From: a virus
Virus record (IMG/VR): IMGVR_UViG_3300015371_000025
Span: 1 to 64,000 of that record
Length of the DNA: 64,000 nucleotides
Strand: one strand, 5' to 3'
The translations under genes and the position numbers were made by a program. This document shows positions 1 through 6,736 of the stretch, piece after piece (position 1 is the stretch's first letter; every line of letters starts with the position of its first letter). The notes below the pieces were generated by a model. It saw only the letters and a program-made list of their open reading frames with translations. It was not told the DNA's origin and did not search any database.

Positions 1-269
1 TCCCATCTCGGGTCAGGGCAGGATCCACCGCAGGGGATGTGGTGGCTGCAATGGGCTCGCCAGCCGGGGCCGCGCATTTCCTGCGGGCGCCTGGAGTCGC
101 CAGGGCTCACGTCGTTGCTCGGCGAGATCCACACGCTGAGGGCGTACCAGCACCGCTCGCAGAGATCCATCGTCTGTAGCCACTTGGCGATGTCGCCCTC
201 GAAGGTGGCGTGGACCGGCTTCTCCGTCTCCTGACGGCAGCGGTCGCAGCGCGTGATCTCGAGCTTCAC
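1..269 (-). CDS. Zinc-ribbon-like small protein, 3' end outside window
   Basis: GTG start overlaps the stop of the upstream gene (GTGA). The first residues carry CDRC and, about 30 residues on, CERC, a pattern typical of a treble-clef or zinc-ribbon knuckle; more Cys/His follow near the cut end. Last gene of the leftward mini-operon seen here. Truncated by the window edge. Function unknown; metal binding is inferred from the paired CxxC motifs. Confidence 0.6.
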   Translation of the reverse strand, partial: MKLEITRCDRCRQETEKPVHATFEGDIAKWLQTMDLCERCWYALSVWISPSNDVSPGDSRRPQEMRGPGWRAHCSHHIPCGGSCPDPRW

Positions 270-463
270 GCCGCCTCCTTGAGCTTGGCGATGATGATGT
301 CCTTCCGCCAGCGACTCGCGACAACGATCCCCCGGGCCGTGGCGAGGTCGATCAGATCGGGCTTGGTCATGGCGTCGTAGTCGACGTGCATGACTACTGC
401 GGGCGTGTGAAGAGCATGCTGGCGACGACGCTCGAGCCTGCGTGCTCGCTGACGACGATTCAT
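266..463 (-). CDS. Small basic protein with SAP/HeH-like C-terminus
   Basis: 65 aa. The N-terminal 20 residues are Arg-rich; residues 32-65 (KPDLIDLATARGI then RKDIIIAKL) follow the helix-extension-helix pattern of SAP/HeH or Rho-N-type nucleic-acid-binding domains. The ATG overlaps the TGA of the upstream gene and its own TGA overlaps the next GTG, so translation is coupled. Could be a DNA- or RNA-binding accessory protein; the domain call is by eye. Confidence 0.6.
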   Translation of the reverse strand: MNRRQRARRLERRRQHALHTPAVVMHVDYDAMTKPDLIDLATARGIVVASRWRKDIIIAKLKEAA

Positions 464-660
464 CGTCCCGGCCGCAGTTCGTGGTAGTCGATGAACGCCT
501 TGGCGATGTGGTCCGGCGTCTCCCGCCCGAGCCCGAGCGCGAGGAACTCCTCCATCACCGCGACGCGACGCCCGCCGTGCCAGCGTGCCATGCAGTCGAG
601 CTTGGCTTCGATCCGATCGAGCTGCTCGGTGATCCCTGCGTAGACCGTCCCCTCCATCAC
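460..660 (-). CDS. Hypothetical 66-aa protein
   Basis: Starts at an ATG preceded by GGAGGAGACGTG, a strong Shine-Dalgarno site, making it the first well-initiated gene of the distal mini-operon. Predicted mostly helical, with EQLDRIEAKLD near the N-terminus resembling a short coiled coil. No family recognised. Confidence 0.6.
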   Translation of the reverse strand: MMEGTVYAGITEQLDRIEAKLDCMARWHGGRRVAVMEEFLALGLGRETPDHIAKAFIDYHELRPGR

Positions 661-868
661 GTCTCCTCCAGTCGAGCGGCGTACTGCCGGGGCCGATTTG
701 AGCAGGCCCCAAGGGTGGTTGGTTTGGGTTCACACAATCGCCCTGGATGATGATGGAGCCGGAGCCCCGGCAGCCGCCTGGTGTCTATGCTAGCGGCAGA
801 TTGGCCGCACTAAGATCGTAGCATAAGCCCACAGGCATGCGCCACTGCGGCCCGAGCCCTCTGGAGCG
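661..868. other. Intergenic stretch, no gene seen
   Basis: 208 bases between two leftward genes. It holds a short hairpin (GCGGC/GCCGC near 795-812) and the Shine-Dalgarno site for the 66-aa gene. No -35/-10 pair of the type used elsewhere is convincing. Confidence 0.4.
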
Positions 869-1033
869 TCACGAGTCGTAGCTGTCGATGTGCCGGTCGT
901 AATCGCCCTGGACGATCTCTCGCAGCCGGTCGATCTCTTCGTCGTACAGCCCTCGGTCGTGTTGCGGCAGATCCTTGAGCTTGTCGAGCGTCGCGAGCGC
1001 CCACTCGTAGTCCTTGCAGGTCTGACAGGGCAT
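869..1033 (-). CDS. Hypothetical 54-aa protein with N-terminal CxxC
   Basis: Begins MPCQTC and continues as an acidic amphipathic helix rich in Asp, Leu and Arg. Its ATG overlaps the TGA of the 71-aa gene upstream (ATGA), indicating coupled translation. A single CxxC could be half of a dimeric zinc site. No family recognised. Confidence 0.6.
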   Translation of the reverse strand: MPCQTCKDYEWALATLDKLKDLPQHDRGLYDEEIDRLREIVQGDYDRHIDSYDS

Positions 1034-1248
1034 CAGCCGATGAGCCGGTACGGGTCGATGTCGTGGCTCTTGGTCTCGAGCCGAGCGATGCGCGTCTCCA
1101 GTGCTTCGATGGTCCGCTGCTGTTCGACGCAGAGGACGAGGAGGTCGCGGATGGGCAGGCTCGGCATGGCCTGGCCCGTCTTGAGCTTCTCGAGGCTCAT
1201 CTTGGCGGCGTTGATGGCGTCGTCGACTTCGTGCTGGTTGGGAATCAT
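1033..1248 (-). CDS. Hypothetical coiled-coil protein, 71 aa
   Basis: First gene of the leftward mini-operon. A heptad-like stretch of Leu, Ile and charged residues (about 35-62) suggests a short coiled coil. The region before the ATG has no clear ribosome site but has TACCCT eight bases upstream, which could serve as the -10 of a leaderless promoter. Function unknown. Confidence 0.6.
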   Translation of the reverse strand: MIPNQHEVDDAINAAKMSLEKLKTGQAMPSLPIRDLLVLCVEQQRTIEALETRIARLETKSHDIDPYRLIG

Positions 1249-1649
1249 GGCGCGGCAGGGTACCAGACTTGGGGAGTTCTCTTGTGTAGGTCAGGATTGA
1301 CTACTCTTAGTTGACAGCACGTCTCAGCTCTCTCAGTTCTCGAGGGGGTGGGCTCCGTGTCGCGAATGCTCATATGTAGAACTCGCCAGCGTTCGCCAGC
1401 GGAGCTGACAACTCCGAGTTGACACCCTAAGCCACGTATACAGGCGTACATCGGCCCCGATGGCTTGTGCGAAACCGCACAAGAGGAAACGGGCGGGGGC
1501 GAGCGTCAACGCGCCAGGATGCGCCTGTAGGTGCCTGTAGGTGTCAGACATCTGACATCGGGGTCAAGATTCCGCCCACAGGTGCCGATGAATGTAGTAC
1601 CTTGTAGGAACAGTCAACGGAGCGCCTGAGGCGCGGAAGGGTAGGGAAC
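1249..1649. promoter_or_regulatory. Divergent control region
   Basis: About 400 bp without a convincing gene separates leftward and rightward transcription. It holds several TTGACA/TTGACT boxes (around 1297-1316 and 1419-1424), a perfect hairpin CTTGTGCG/CGCACAAG (1464-1471 and 1476-1483), two tandem GCCTGTAGGTG copies near 1523-1541, and a palindrome TGTCAG-N4-CTGACA (1542-1557). The layout resembles a phage early control region; which elements are used cannot be decided from sequence. Confidence 0.5.
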
Positions 1650-2246
1650 ATGAGGACCGCAACGGAGATCCTGGAGTCGCTGGACACGTCGGGCTGCGCG
1701 CGTAACGCGCGGGCCAACGCTGCGCTGATGCTCGCGCAGGCGTTCGGCAACTTCGTGCGCGAGGCGCACGCGCACGATCGCGGCGCGATCTCGGAGCACC
1801 CGCAGTGGCCGCTCGCGCCGATGTCGGAGCGCAGCGACGGCCGTGGCCGTCCGCCCGCGATCTCCTACGTGTGGGACTTCGATCTCACGCCGAACGAGGT
1901 GACGCGTCACCTCCGCGCGATCGCGACCGCTGCGCGCCTCGCGAGCGTCACGCGTCACGACGAGGACGCGTGCGAGATCGCGACGCGCGAGACCGTGGCG
2001 CGCATGACGCGTCTGTTCACCGCCGATATGCGCGCATACGGCGTGTGGTGCGCGACCGATAAGACGCACCTGAGCGGCCCTGAGGCGGCCCTGGAGGACA
2101 TCGACGGTACCGCCTGGACCTCCTCGCTCAAGGGCCGCGACGCTAGCCTGCGCAGCGCAGGGTTCGTCGGCGCTAACCGCGACGAGCACGCCTACGCGCG
2201 CAGCGCGGACGCCTACGTGAGCGAGCGGGACATCGCTCGCGCGTAG
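1650..2246 (+). CDS. Hypothetical 198-aa protein
   Basis: First rightward gene. The ATG follows a purine-rich GGGTAGGGA. The protein is rich in Ala, Arg and Asp, with a helical N-terminal half; no motif recognised. It is followed at once by a strong hairpin terminator, so it is probably a single transcription unit whose control lies in the divergent region upstream. Confidence 0.7.
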   Translation: MRTATEILESLDTSGCARNARANAALMLAQAFGNFVREAHAHDRGAISEHPQWPLAPMSERSDGRGRPPAISYVWDFDLTPNEVTRHLRAIATAARLASVTRHDEDACEIATRETVARMTRLFTADMRAYGVWCATDKTHLSGPEAALEDIDGTAWTSSLKGRDASLRSAGFVGANRDEHAYARSADAYVSERDIARA

Positions 2247-2252
2247 CGCACA

Positions 2253-2288
2253 ATGCGCGCATCCCGCTAGCACAGGGGATGCGCGCAT
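2253..2288 (+). terminator. Hairpin terminator
   Basis: Perfect 13-bp inverted repeat (ATGCGCGCATCCC and its complement, arms 2253-2265 and 2276-2288) just after the stop codon. It lacks a clear T tract; a shorter GGGGA/TCCCC stem follows. Confidence 0.6.
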
Positions 2289-2356
2289 AGGGTCCGGGGA
2301 GCGTCCCCGCTGAGGATGGCCTAGATCGGCCGAAACCCTACCTACAGGAGATCACA

Positions 2357-2758
2357 ATGTTCCGCACCGCCACTGGACAGACCGGCCGCGACGCCTACCT
2401 GAACGAGCTTGCCGCTCTGGCCAACGCCGACCGCGAGCTTCGCGCCCGCGCGCAGCGCCTCGCCGACGCAATGCGCGCCGAGCTTGTCACCGCTCCCGAT
2501 GTGGAGGCGAGCATCGCTTCCGAGCGCTTCCCCGACGCGACGCACACCGTCGCTGCGATGCACTCGGCGGCTTTCATCGACGGTGGCGACCTGCGCCTCA
2601 TCGACGAGACCGTGGCGCTCGTCTCGCAGGTGCCCTCGGACTGGCGTCCGGGCACGGGTGAGCCCTCGGAGCACACCATTGAGTACCTGCGCCACAACGC
2701 GCGCCTGCGCGGCGAGGGCAACGTGTACCGCGCCATCCTGGACACCATCGAGTCCTAA
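2357..2758 (+). CDS. Hypothetical 133-aa protein
   Basis: ATG preceded by CTACAGGAGATCACA, giving an AGGAGA ribosome site. Ala/Arg-rich helical N-terminal half, then a more mixed C-terminal half. No family recognised. One of the few left-end genes with a true Shine-Dalgarno leader rather than the leaderless promoter. Confidence 0.7.
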   Translation: MFRTATGQTGRDAYLNELAALANADRELRARAQRLADAMRAELVTAPDVEASIASERFPDATHTVAAMHSAAFIDGGDLRLIDETVALVSQVPSDWRPGTGEPSEHTIEYLRHNARLRGEGNVYRAILDTIES

Positions 2759-2784
2759 AGGTCTCGGCGCACCATCCGATCACA

Positions 2785-2810
2785 GTGAGCGGGGCCACGG
2801 TCCCGCTCAC
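2785..2810 (+). terminator. Stem-loop between two small genes
   Basis: Perfect 9-bp arms GTGAGCGGG and CCCGCTCAC with an 8-base loop, no T run. It lies 26 bases after a stop codon and may act as a partial terminator or a processing site. Confidence 0.5.
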
Positions 2811-2838
2811 CATCACCTACAGAGAGCACACCATCCCA

Positions 2839-2970
2839 ATGCACGCACAGCCCGCACCATTCGTCACCGCGCCGAGCACAGCAACGCGCGAGTGGCTGAA
2901 ACAGTCCAGCCCCATGCTGCGCGCACAGTTGAGCGCAGCGGCAATGATCGCCACAGCGGCCCGCGTCTAG
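2839..2970 (+). CDS. Hypothetical 43-aa peptide
   Basis: Chosen start is the ATG after CTACAGAGAGCACACCATCCCA; a longer GTG reading would begin inside the stem-loop. The peptide is Ala/Pro/Thr-rich. Its stop codon sits inside the terminator hairpin. No function can be suggested. Confidence 0.45.
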   Translation: MHAQPAPFVTAPSTATREWLKQSSPMLRAQLSAAAMIATAARV

Positions 2971-2980
2971 CGGGCCGTTT
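2957..2980 (+). terminator. Rho-independent terminator
   Basis: CGGCCCGC (2957-2964), 5-base loop, GCGGGCCG (2970-2977), then TTT. The loop contains the start of the stop codon of the 43-aa gene. Confidence 0.8.
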
Positions 2981-2997
2981 GCGTTGTGCGGCCGGTT

Positions 2998-3245
2998 TTA
3001 TTTGACACGGCTACAGGGGAGGCGCTCGAGCGGTGTCAAATAATCGTCACCATAGCGCTACAGGGGACGGTCTCGAGCGGATAATAGACACGGCTGTGGT
3101 CTCACCATAGAGCGGTGTCAACTAACGGTAGACGGGCGCGTCTCGGCGGTGCCAGCACAAAGTAATGGACACCGCTACAGGCGAGAGTAATAGACACCGC
3201 TATCCCGCGAGGGTAAATGGACACCATCCGCCCGTGTGAGACTAT
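2998..3245 (+). repeat. Operator island I with promoter
   Basis: Non-coding. Contains two inverted pairs of TNGACACNGCT (3002-3012 with 3029-3039; 3085-3095 with 3111-3121), direct copies at 3166-3176 and 3191-3201, and a last copy whose TGGACA (3218-3223) serves as -35 to GACTAT (3240-3245) with a 16-bp spacer. The transcript should enter the GTG gene at 3287. Confidence 0.7.
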
Positions 3246-3286
3246 GTACCTACAGCAACCGCAGCGCCACCCTACAGGAGACCACA

Positions 3287-3493
3287 GTGACCTTCCCCGC
3301 CATCCCGCAGCCGCTCGATCCGCCCGCCATGCCGCGCGGGCTCGCGTCCCACTGCGCCGACAAGTGCGCTCGGCTGATGTCCAGCCGCGCGTGGTCCGGC
3401 CGCATCGCGGGCGTGGATCCGCTCGCGGGCGACGAGTGGGAGGTCGCCCTCCTGCGCGAGCACCACGACTACCCGGAGTACCCGGAGTTCTAG
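3287..3493 (+). CDS. Hypothetical 68-aa protein
   Basis: GTG start seven bases after AGGAGACCACA-type ribosome site (CTACAGGAG). Transcribed from the island I promoter with a roughly 35-base leader. Contains two Cys and an acidic Tyr/Glu-rich tail. No family recognised. Confidence 0.6.
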   Translation: MTFPAIPQPLDPPAMPRGLASHCADKCARLMSSRAWSGRIAGVDPLAGDEWEVALLREHHDYPEYPEF

Positions 3494-3501
3494 GAGACAT
3501 C

Positions 3502-3597
3502 ATGCGCCTGCCCGCCGTGGCGCCTCTCGATCGGGAGGCGCTCCTGCGCGAGATCCGTCAGTGGACTCGCCGCGCCAACACTCATGACCCCCGCTAG
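3502..3597 (+). CDS. Hypothetical 31-aa peptide
   Basis: ATG eight bases after the previous stop, with AGGAGA overlapping that stop; the frame ends inside the terminator stem. Composition is Arg/Leu-rich and helical. Coupled downstream partner of the 68-aa gene; function unknown. Confidence 0.5.
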   Translation: MRLPAVAPLDREALLREIRQWTRRANTHDPR

Positions 3598-3609
3598 TCG
3601 GGGGTCTTT
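3586..3609 (+). terminator. Rho-independent terminator
   Basis: GACCCCCG (3586-3593), 5-base loop, CGGGGGTC (3599-3606), then TTT and a T-rich tail. Confidence 0.85.
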
Positions 3610-3620
3610 GTGTTTCTGTA

Positions 3621-3789
3621 GGTAAATTGACACCGCTACACCGTGGGCACTCGAGCCCTGTCTACTAACGCTCGGCGCGCGCCCGCAGGCGGGTAGCTGG
3701 CAGGGAATAATAGACACCGCTGTAGGTGAGAATAATGGACACGGCTAGCGCCACGGGTAAATCGACACCATACGTGGGTGTGAGAGTAT
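3621..3789 (+). repeat. Operator island II with leaderless promoter
   Basis: Inverted pair 3628-3638/3654-3664, then direct copies at 3711-3721 and 3736-3746, then TCGACA (3762-3767) as -35, 16-bp spacer and GAGTAT (3784-3789) as -10. Same order of parts as islands I, III and IV. GACAC cores are 25 and 26 bp apart. Confidence 0.7.
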
Positions 3790-3795
3790 ATGTGC

Positions 3796-4026
3796 ATGGA
3801 ACGCCTCCTCACCGCCCTCGCAGTCGCAGCCGCCACGATCGCCCTCCTCGCCCTCGCGGGCGGGTTCGTCGGGCTGATGACCTACGCTGCGCGCCATGAC
3901 GCGGCCATGTACGCGCGCCAGGCGCAGGCGCGGACCGCACATCAGACGGCCGTGGCCGCATGCCTGCGCGCCTCGGACGACTACTCGCAGGCGGGGCTCA
4001 CCCACTGCGATCTCACCGCCCGCTAA
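3796..4026 (+). CDS. Small single-span membrane protein
   Basis: 76 aa. The ATG at 3796 lies exactly six bases after the -10, fitting leaderless translation; an ATG at 3790 in frame is less likely. Residues about 5-33 are a long hydrophobic Ala/Leu/Ile/Gly stretch, a membrane anchor or uncleaved signal. The C-terminal half is polar with two Cys. Could act at the envelope, for example in superinfection exclusion, but nothing proves it. Confidence 0.65.
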   Translation: MERLLTALAVAAATIALLALAGGFVGLMTYAARHDAAMYARQAQARTAHQTAVAACLRASDDYSQAGLTHCDLTAR

Positions 4027-4061
4027 ATAGACACCTACCTACAGACTGGTAAGATACACCA

Positions 4062-4364
4062 ATGCTCGATTACTCCACTCCCCTGTCGATCGCGCCCGGC
4101 GAGGTCGCGCTGATGGAACTTCCGTTCAGCGAGGTGAACATGTGCATGGGCGTCGCTGGACGCGAGATGCGCGTGCGCCTCCTCGTCGGCGAGACGCGTG
4201 ACGGCCGCCTGACCTACGCTGCGCAGCTACTCCGCGAGGATGGCTCCAACTACTCGGCGCCGATCACGATCGGCGAGGCCGGGATCTTCCAGACGGGCTC
4301 GTACGAGTTCGGCTACCACTTTCACTACTACCCGCCCGCGAGCGAGGTGATCGCCAGCCGCTAG
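4062..4364 (+). CDS. Hypothetical 100-aa protein
   Basis: Leaderless: -35 TAGACA 4028-4033, -10 TAAGAT 4050-4055, six bases to the ATG. The -35 begins two bases past the stop of the previous gene. Mixed beta-strand-like sequence ending in a Tyr/His/Phe-rich segment (about 80-92). No family recognised. Confidence 0.7.
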   Translation: MLDYSTPLSIAPGEVALMELPFSEVNMCMGVAGREMRVRLLVGETRDGRLTYAAQLLREDGSNYSAPITIGEAGIFQTGSYEFGYHFHYYPPASEVIASR

Positions 4365-4385
4365 CGGTGACACCATAGGCGCGAG

Positions 4386-4409
4386 AGAGCCCGCTTCGGC
4401 GGGCTCTTT
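4386..4409 (+). terminator. Rho-independent terminator
   Basis: AGAGCCCGC (4386-4394), TTCG tetraloop, GCGGGCTCT (4399-4407), then a T-rich tail. Confidence 0.85.
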
Positions 4410-4419
4410 GTGTTTCTGT

Positions 4420-4589
4420 AGGTAAATAGACACCGCTGTAGCGGGGCTCGAGTAGCGCTGTCTACTAAGTCGCGTCGCAGGCGCCCGTTGGGCGGGCGAG
4501 GGGAAGTAAATAGACACGGCTGTAGGTAACAATAAATAGACACTGCTATCGCCGAGATAAATAGACAGCATCCTGTGGTGTGAGACTAT
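4420..4589 (+). repeat. Operator island III with promoter
   Basis: Inverted pair 4427-4437/4454-4464, direct copies 4511-4521 and 4537-4547, then TAGACA (4562-4567), 16-bp spacer, GACTAT (4584-4589). Same parts in the same order as island II. Confidence 0.7.
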
Positions 4590-4618
4590 GTACCTACAGA
4601 AACCGACCGGAGCCCGCC

Positions 4619-4813
4619 ATGACCTACAAGAACCGCTACATCATCGAGTCCTACTCCGAGCCCGACACGCGCGTGATCCGCTACGTGGTCGTCGACTCGA
4701 TCACCGGCCGCGACTTCGACGCGCGTGACTTCGGCTTCGCCCGTGCGGACTTCGCCACGGCTGCGGACGCGCAGGCTTTCCGCGCGAGCATCGTCGCGGA
4801 CATCGGCGAGTAA
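4619..4813 (+). CDS. Hypothetical 64-aa protein
   Basis: Start chosen at the ATG after CCGGAGCCCGCC; the island III promoter gives it a short leader. Tyr- and Asp-rich N-terminal half, Ala-rich helical C-terminal half. The stop TAA leads straight into the next promoter. No family recognised. Confidence 0.65.
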   Translation: MTYKNRYIIESYSEPDTRVIRYVVVDSITGRDFDARDFGFARADFATAADAQAFRASIVADIGE

Positions 4814-4814
4814 A

Positions 4815-4842
4815 TAGACACTCGCCTCCCACGTAGTACACT
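4815..4842 (+). promoter_or_regulatory. Promoter with Shine-Dalgarno leader
   Basis: TAGACA 4815-4820, 16-bp spacer, TACACT 4837-4842. Unlike most copies it is followed by a roughly 30-base leader with AGGAG before the ATG at 4880, so the same promoter type also drives leadered mRNA. Confidence 0.7.
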
Positions 4843-4879
4843 GTACCTACAGTCAATCACCGCCCTACAGGAGCACAGC

Positions 4880-5017
4880 ATGACCTTCAAGAGCTTCGCC
4901 GACCTCGCCAACCACATGAGCGCTGCGCAGAACGCGCAGGACGTGGCCGCCGCCAAGCGGCTGCGCAAGGCGCGGTCCCTGCCCGCGCCGAAGGTCGGGC
5001 CGAAGGTGGCCCGATGA
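4880..5017 (+). CDS. Hypothetical 45-aa protein
   Basis: ATG after CTACAGGAGCACAGC. Ala/Lys-rich, helical, with a basic Pro/Lys tail. First of three coupled mini-genes (ATGA overlap with the next). Function unknown. Confidence 0.55.
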   Translation: MTFKSFADLANHMSAAQNAQDVAAAKRLRKARSLPAPKVGPKVAR

Positions 5018-5094
5018 CGGCCGCCGAGAGGGACGCACAGCGCGAGCGCGTGCGTCGCAAGCGAGCCCGCAAACTCAACGGAAAGAGGAGCTAA
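5014..5094 (+). CDS. Hypothetical 26-aa basic peptide
   Basis: ATG overlaps the previous TGA. Sequence is dominated by Arg, Lys and Glu (about a third Arg/Lys). Its TAA overlaps the next ATG (TAATG). May be a nucleic-acid-binding micropeptide or simply a translated linker. Confidence 0.45.
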   Translation: MTAAERDAQRERVRRKRARKLNGKRS

Positions 5095-5198
5095 TGCTCT
5101 ACCCTGTCGTCCGCCCCACGACGAACGCGCCCACGGCGCACCCGGCGGTCAAGCCGCCGATCCGCGTCAAGCGGCGCATCATCCTCCACGTCATCTAG
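5094..5198 (+). CDS. Hypothetical 34-aa peptide
   Basis: ATG overlaps the previous TAA and lies five bases after GAGGAG. Pro/Thr/Val-rich with a basic C-terminal third. Third member of the coupled trio; the terminator follows directly. Confidence 0.45.
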   Translation: MLYPVVRPTTNAPTAHPAVKPPIRVKRRIILHVI

Positions 5199-5204
5199 CA
5201 GCGC

Positions 5205-5230
5205 GAGCCCCGGCGAAAGTCGGGGCTCTT
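5205..5230 (+). terminator. Rho-independent terminator
   Basis: GAGCCCCG (5205-5212), 8-base loop, CGGGGCTC (5221-5228), TT. Confidence 0.75.
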
Positions 5231-5240
5231 CGCGTTACGC

Positions 5241-5450
5241 GACTAAATAGACACCGCTGTGCTTGAGGGTCGACAGCCCTGTCGAATACCACGCGCCGTG
5301 CGCGCCCGCACGCGAGGGGCTCGAGTAAATGGACACGGCTGTAAATAGACACCGCTACAGCGAGGGATAAATAGACACTGCTATCCACCCCGAATAATGG
5401 ACACCGCTAGCGGCCGGGCAAATAGACAGGAGTTGCAGGTGTGAGACTAT
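5241..5450 (+). repeat. Operator island IV with promoter
   Basis: Inverted pair 5248-5258/5275-5285, four direct copies (5330, 5346, 5372, 5398), then TAGACA (5423-5428), 16-bp spacer, GACTAT (5445-5450). About 95 bp without a recognisable gene follow the promoter, so its product may be a short untranslated RNA or read-through into the 52-aa gene. Confidence 0.7.
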
Positions 5451-5580
5451 GTACCTACAGAGAGCGGGGCGGGCGGGTAAGACTCAAAGAGCCCGTGCGT
5501 CGCACCGCAGCGCAGCGGATAGACCGCGCGCCTCGCCTCTGTAAATAGACACCACGCGCTACAGGAGTAAACTACACCAC

Positions 5581-5739
5581 ATGTTCGTCATCCTCATCAC
5601 CTTCGCCGACGCGCCTTCGATGGGCGCCCTGTTCTCCGAGGGCGAGTACACCTTCGGTGAGGCGATCGACCGCGCGTGGGCGTGGAATCGCTCCGGGCAG
5701 TTCACTGTGGAGATCGTCCCGGCGGACGACGACCGCTAA
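5581..5739 (+). CDS. Hypothetical 52-aa protein
   Basis: Leaderless: -35 TAGACA 5546-5551, -10 TAAACT 5568-5573, seven bases to the ATG. Hydrophobic N-terminus and an acidic C-terminus (PADDDR). The TAA stop begins the next promoter. No family recognised. Confidence 0.65.
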   Translation: MFVILITFADAPSMGALFSEGEYTFGEAIDRAWAWNRSGQFTVEIVPADDDR

Positions 5740-5774
5740 ATAGACACCACACCTACAGAGGGTACACTACAGAC

Positions 5775-6200
5775 ATGGCTTACAAGAGCAAGACGGACTT
5801 CAACGTCAACCGGATCCACGAGTGGGCGGACATCCTCGACCTCCCGTGGGGCGAGATGCCGGGCGAGCGCTCGGAGGCGATCGACGCCTACAACGACTAC
5901 TACGGCGAGCACTCGTTCAGCTCCCGCATGTGGCTGAATCTCTACGAGGTCGGCTACGTGTACTGCGGCCCGGAGGAGGGCGGCTGGGGCATCACGGTGT
6001 CCACCCCGTTCGCCTGCGTCCCCGTCACCTCGCGAGAGGGCGCGCTGCGGGCGCTCGAGATTCTCGAGGAGGCCGCCCGCGAGGAGTTCGGCGACCAGCG
6101 GGAGTACACCTCCGCCGCCGGTGGCGCGGATGGCACCATCGTCCTCGAGTCGCGCCGGTTCGCGTCCGAGTGGGACGGGACGGTCCCCCACTACGAGTAG
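5775..6200 (+). CDS. Hypothetical 141-aa protein
   Basis: Leaderless: -35 5741-5746, -10 TACACT 5763-5768, six bases to the ATG. Acidic, Tyr/Trp-rich, with a helical segment near residues 95-112. Its end overlaps a strong hairpin. No family recognised. Confidence 0.75.
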   Translation: MAYKSKTDFNVNRIHEWADILDLPWGEMPGERSEAIDAYNDYYGEHSFSSRMWLNLYEVGYVYCGPEEGGWGITVSTPFACVPVTSREGALRALEILEEAAREEFGDQREYTSAAGGADGTIVLESRRFASEWDGTVPHYE

Positions 6201-6232
6201 GGGGACCGGCGGGGCGGGCTTCGGCCCGCCTT
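6181..6232 (+). terminator. Double hairpin terminator
   Basis: CGGTCCCCC/GGGGGACCG (6181-6189 and 6200-6208) spans the stop codon; GGCGGGC-TTCG-GCCCGCC (6213-6230) plus TT follows. Confidence 0.8.
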
Positions 6233-6245
6233 GCCACCCGGTATC

Positions 6246-6283
6246 TTGACGCCGCTATGGGGCTCCCCTGCCAGCGGTGTCAA
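6246..6283 (+). repeat. Isolated inverted operator pair
   Basis: TTGACGCCGCT (6246-6256) and AGCGGTGTCAA (6273-6283) face each other with a 16-bp gap, total span 38 bp, just after a terminator and before the next promoter. Confidence 0.65.
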
Positions 6284-6331
6284 CTATCCGCAGTAAATCG
6301 ACACGTACCTACAGACTGATAGGATTCACCC

Positions 6332-6628
6332 ATGAGCTTGACGATCATCACCAACAACGTCCCCCGCTTCACGGTCGACGCGTACGAACTGACGCCTGCC
6401 GAGCGGCGCGACTTCGACTATCTCGACTGGGACGCCATCGACCGGGGCGAGAGCGGGGCCACGTTCTTCCGCTACCGTGGCAACCTCTACGATCTCAGCG
6501 AGATCCTCGCAGCGCCGGGCTCCCTCGCGCCGTGGGAGGGCTACGCCTCCGACAGCTACTTCTCGGGCATCGTCGTGCGCTTCACGAACGACTCCGAGGA
6601 GGTCATCGTGGGGCGCTACTACTCCTGA
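6332..6628 (+). CDS. Hypothetical 98-aa protein
   Basis: Leaderless: -35 TCGACA 6298-6303, -10 TAGGAT 6320-6325, six bases to the ATG. Acidic, Tyr/Phe-rich; the pattern of short hydrophobic strands suggests a small alpha/beta fold. No family recognised. The last gene before the 1-kb non-coding array. Confidence 0.7.
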   Translation: MSLTIITNNVPRFTVDAYELTPAERRDFDYLDWDAIDRGESGATFFRYRGNLYDLSEILAAPGSLAPWEGYASDSYFSGIVVRFTNDSEEVIVGRYYS

Positions 6629-6668
6629 AACGCCCCCGAACGGGTGTCAACTAGCGGTTTACGCGTAT

Positions 6669-6736
6669 CAGGGGGTCCCCGTGGCCCCCTGAACCACCCC
6701 CAATGTGTGCGGAACGGCCCCTGAATGGGGCCGTTT
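6669..6736 (+). terminator. Tandem terminators
   Basis: CAGGGGG/CCCCCTG (6669-6675, 6685-6691) and AACGGCCCC/GGGGCCGTT (6713-6721, 6727-6735) with a T-rich tail after the second. Confidence 0.8.

Noticed and set aside
1333-1551. 72-codon minus-strand frame in the divergent region
   Set aside because: Covers the hairpin and operator-like repeats, has no ribosome site and an unconvincing composition.
3102-3503. 133-codon minus-strand frame over island I
   Set aside because: Arg/Pro-rich shadow of the rightward gene and of operator repeats; codons read through the conserved motifs.
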